Shown piece after piece: positions 8,263-10,445 of a DNA stretch of 10,445 nucleotides. The notes beneath the pieces are model-generated. The model was not told the DNA's origin. It made no database searches and saw only the letters and a program-made list of their open reading frames with translations. Made by a program: the position numbers and the translations under genes. Every line of letters starts with the position of its first letter. Position 1 is the stretch's first letter. The stretch comes from Cylindrotheca closterium (Eukaryota > Bacillariophyta > Bacillariophyceae > Bacillariales > Bacillariaceae). Location: the NCBI GenBank assembly GCA_933822405.4, contig CAKOGP040002055.1, forward strand, positions 1 to 10,445, in the 5' to 3' direction.

Positions 8263-8388
8263 TCTGCGGAAAGTGTCAGGTGATACAACGATGTACAAAA
8301 CAAATATCCCATCATGCGAACACACTTCTTCCAATCAGACTCTGTAGGTTCTCGAACTCTTGAGGCAAGAATAGTAGTCGTTGGATGG
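8263..8388. repeat. 126-bp direct repeat, right copy (partner 8023-8148)
   Basis: The right flank continues the normal RT sequence (RARLDIHP), and the left flank is the 114-bp insert. Confidence 0.95.
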
Positions 8389-8694
8389 ATATCCAAACGA
8401 GCTCTCTTAGAGACATAAAGCCCCCTTGCAACAGTAGTATGGAAGATTTGACGGTACTCAGCACTGAGTAACTTCCCTTTGCCAGAATCCAGTAAATCGT
8501 TACCAGCTGGTGTTTCCTGCTTTGAATCCTTGTTGAACTTGATAGGAAAATCTTCCATCATGTTTTTGACATAGTCGTCCATGGGGATCTTGAGTTTTCC
8601 TTTCACCAAGAAATCCAAAGTCATTCCAAGATATCTGTGTATCTTTCCTCTGATGATTGTACATGCCTTGATTGAACCATATCCCATGTTCAAC

Positions 8695-8699
8695 CACTT
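8695..8699. repeat. Target-site duplication, left (cactt)
   Basis: Five bases identical to 9208-9212, directly adjoining the solo LTR. Five bp is the usual size for copia integrase. Confidence 0.9.
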
Positions 8700-9207
8700 T
8701 GTTAGAATAAAGCAAAATGTGCCCTATCATGAGTGCTTTTAGCGCTCAGAACAAACTCTCTGCAATCTAAATTCGTAATCGACTGTACAACACTTTCACA
8801 ACAATAGTTCTCCTGTGTCTAGGTATACTTTGAGTCAAATTGTTCCTATTCCATTAATATTTGGCTTGAATTGATGATTCAATCACAAAAGTAAGTTCAA
8901 CGATTTTCCCTTGGAAAATCCCTTGTTTACAGAACTTGATTTGGCCTCTACGACAATTCTGTGTTGGATGCAGTACTTTGGGACATCTTGTATTATTCCC
9001 TACTGCATTGTACACAACATCGATATCTCACTTGTATAGTGTCATTCCCTTTTTGTGTGGATGTAGATTGTCAGACGGACTTGCGTCCGGCATACTTGCG
9101 TTGAATCCCGACATCACGATCAAAATCCGATTGTACGTGTCAAAAACTCTGTACTTGAATAGTTTCTTTTTGGAACGTAAAAACTCATATTTCGTCATAT
9201 CCCAACA
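8700..9207 (-). mobile_element. Solo LTR inserted in copia RT
   Basis: The 508-bp stretch has TG...CA ends with short inverted termini (on the minus strand TGTTGGGATATGACG at the start and TTCTAACA at the end). It is flanked by identical 5-bp cactt at 8695-8699 and 9208-9212. Leaving out one cactt and the insert joins GCT AAG TGG, reading DKFAKWLNMGYG, which is the expected copia RT sequence, so the borders are firm. There is no long ORF. Inside are two short perfect hairpins (8866-8882 and 8902-8920). It is probably the product of LTR-LTR recombination of an inserted copia-type element. The orientation is inferred from the TGTTGGGATAT start shared with the LTR at 7434. Confidence 0.9.
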
Positions 9208-9212
9208 CACTT
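9208..9212. repeat. Target-site duplication, right (cactt)
   Basis: Five bases identical to 8695-8699, at the other edge of the solo LTR. Confidence 0.9.
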
Positions 9213-9957
9213 AGCAAATTTGTCACATAAGATCGTTAACATGAAATCTAATAGCCTCCTATTGCAATATCCCATATATAGCATGTAGTACCCGCACATA
9301 GGTTACTCGCAACGTATTCGCGATACTCTGGGGCCATGTCAATCAATATCTGGACCATCACGGAAGTGATTTTCATGTAGATACGATCTTCTCCTTCCTT
9401 AGCTTCAGGCATATAATTTTGAATGAAAGCGTTAGGCATGTCCATCGTCATTATATCTCTACCTTTTTGTGCATCAATAACACAAGTAGTGGTGATTGCT
9501 TCCTGCAAAGCAGTTGGACTTGCAGTGTCCTCTCGCGATAACCATTCACGAGTTCCATCGCCTCAGTATACTAGGCGACCTTTAATTGTCTTTTCAAATT
9601 GCTTGTAACATCATTGCTGATTTCTTTTGCTCAGAAGCTGTCATGTCTTTCACAAATTTGGGAGTGAAGCAATCTCTCAGGAGCATTTGTCTCAATTCCT
9701 TATCCACAGTATCCTTTCCATCATCACCAAACTTCTTCAGTCCTTGATTGATGTAATACTGTTGAATGAAGTTCAGACCTTTGTCAGTCTTAAACTTGGC
9801 CTTGATCTGCATCATGCAACAAGCGATCAGAATAGCATTGTGCTCTTCATAATCAGCTTTCATCTCAATCCCAATCTGTTGGAAACATAGATTGTGCTTT
9901 GCTTCAAGGATAGCTTTACTGTCTTTAGCACTGCAACTTGTTCTTCAACAGTTTCAA
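9213..9957 (-). pseudogene. Copia RT, N-terminal part including motifs A and C
   Basis: Upstream part: AILEAKHNLCFQQIGIEMK, ADYEEHNAILIACC, QQYYINQGLKKFGDDGKDTV, KELRQMLL and LTAS-like MTASEQKKSAMML. Then, after a frameshift near 9600 and a TGA at 9563-9565, come TIKGRLVY, EWLSREDTASPT, MTMDMPNAFIQNYMPEAKEG (motif A Asp at 9440-9442) and MKITSVMVQILIDMAPEYREY. Another frame shift near 9300-9320 leads to VRVLHAIYGILQ (9297-9262), a TAG, then IRFHVNDLM (motif C, 9243-9232). Relative to the copia pattern I know, the 40-50 residues normally between the AIYG block and motif C are missing, as are several after motif C. The first motif C Asp is Asn. The enzyme core is therefore destroyed. Confidence 0.85.
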
Positions 9958-10445
9958 TTCTCTCTCTCGATGCTTGCGTCTTGGCGCAACTTGATTCTTG
10001 TTCTTATTGGCAGAACTGCCACCCATGCTCGAAGGCCATTCTCTTGGTTTCTTTGGAACTTGAGAAAGGTTCAGCCCAGACATTGCCGCTTGTGCATACG
10101 TTTGCCCAGATTGAGTGACTTTTGCTACTTGAGACGTTTCAGGCTCAAATACAATCTCTTCTTCTGGCAGTTCTTATAGGTCCTCCAGATCAGTAAGGAG
10201 GCTCCCAATATCATTGGTTCCTCTATCGACATTTTCTTGATGGTGATCCAAATCGGCCACAATAGGTTCTTCCTCTTCATCGCCTTCATCACCCAGATCG
10301 TCGTCTGATTCATAGTCGTCATCTCCTTGGAATCTGACAGTGAGTTCTGGCATATCATCGACATCATTGTCTGCATCTGCCAAGAGCTCTTCTCTTTTGG
10401 AGTCATTGATATCATCGAATTGTCCATGTAGATTGAAATCACGTT
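9940..10445 (-). pseudogene. Copia polyprotein acidic spacer upstream of RT, partial
   Basis: The frame entering from the right edge (DFNLHGQFDDINDSKREELL) is open to a TAA at 10174-10176. It is strongly acidic (ELTVRFQGDDDYESDDD, GDEGDEEEEP). After the stop it reads on in the same frame as LPEEEIVFEPE, SGQTYAQAAMSGLN, KPREWPSSMGGSS and a Lys/Arg-rich end (KNKNQVAPRRKHRERELK), then meets a stop, and a frame change near 9910-9960 leads into the RT part. Its place just before RT suggests the variable region between integrase and RT. No integrase motif is visible in the window. Confidence 0.6.

Larger units (their letters stand above)
8013..8699 (-). pseudogene. Copia RT, C-terminal part (connection to RNase H), with internal duplication
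   Basis: The same frame as RNase H runs upstream from the TGA at 8013 to the solo LTR target site. Seen: KWLNMGYGS, RGKIHRYLGMTLDF, KLKIPMDDYVKNMMEDFPIKF, FHTTVARGLYVSKRARLDI and VREPTESDWKKCVRMM. These match the thumb and connection that follow motif C in copia RT. The VREPTESDWKKCVRMM block occurs twice, separated by foreign sequence (KMKITAVMVQILINMAPEYR) that belongs near the RT start. The 240 extra bases equal 80 codons, so the frame survives although the protein order is scrambled. Confidence 0.85.
7291..10445 (-). mobile_element. Degenerate Ty1/copia LTR retrotransposon, 3' part
   Basis: On the minus strand this runs acidic spacer, RT, RNase H, short untranslated region, candidate polypurine tract, 3' LTR. 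RT before RNase H with RNase H last is the Ty1/copia (Pseudoviridae-type) pol order when integrase lies upstream, and the motif wording (IKGR, MDMPNAF, FHVND, RYLGMTLDF, SSTEAEL, YQDNKSA, MTKPLQG) resembles diatom copia elements. Integrase, protease, most of Gag and the 5' LTR would lie right of 10445. Stops, frameshifts, a solo LTR insertion, a duplication and active-site changes show it is inactive. Confidence 0.85.

Noticed and set aside
8902..8920. Hairpin (8-bp stem, 3-nt loop) as a terminator
   Set aside because: Inside a eukaryotic solo LTR with no gene ending there; short AT-rich palindromes are common in LTRs.

Overview
The window is a nested, decayed retrotransposon cluster from a eukaryotic genome. 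All recognisable coding sequence except one 255-bp fragment reads on the minus strand. The Ty1/copia pol domains and the endonuclease plus reverse transcriptase LINE proteins most resemble families I know from diatoms, so a diatom or other stramenopile host is my best guess. This rests on remembered family patterns, not a search. I see no intact host gene, tRNA, rRNA or CRISPR array.

Positions 1 to about 7290 (minus strand) hold a non-LTR (LINE-like) element, read from high to low coordinates. A very long ORF1 runs from 7290 to 3206: lysine-rich N terminus, acidic middle, basic nuclear-localisation-like patch, a folded region, a coiled coil, and a proline-rich then basic tail. ORF2 starts at 3209 and overlaps the ORF1 stop in an ATGA arrangement, with a perfect 10-bp hairpin just upstream. 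ORF2 carries an endonuclease/exonuclease/phosphatase (EEP) domain, a basic linker and a reverse transcriptase with an FVDD motif, and leaves the window at position 1. Both ORFs are broken by in-frame stops of all three kinds and by frameshifts.

Positions about 7291 to 10445 (minus strand) hold the 3' part of a Ty1/copia element: an acidic spacer, the N-terminal RT, the C-terminal RT, RNase H, a short 3' untranslated stretch with a possible polypurine tract, and a 3' LTR beginning TGTTGGGATAT at 7434. Its 5' part lies beyond the right edge. It is dead too, with stops, frameshifts, an internal RT deletion, and Asp-to-Asn changes at the RT and RNase H active sites. A separate solo LTR (8700-9207) with 5-bp target duplications splits its RT.

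The most unusual structure is a duplication-insert-duplication arrangement seen twice. In LINE ORF1 a 152-bp direct repeat (about 95% identical) flanks a 255-bp copia gag-like fragment in the opposite orientation. In the copia pol a 126-bp direct repeat (about 95% identical) flanks a 114-bp insert, most of which copies another part of the same pol. Two simpler tandem duplications (72 bp and 20 bp) also occur. Together these suggest repeated break repair with capture of retroelement sequence.
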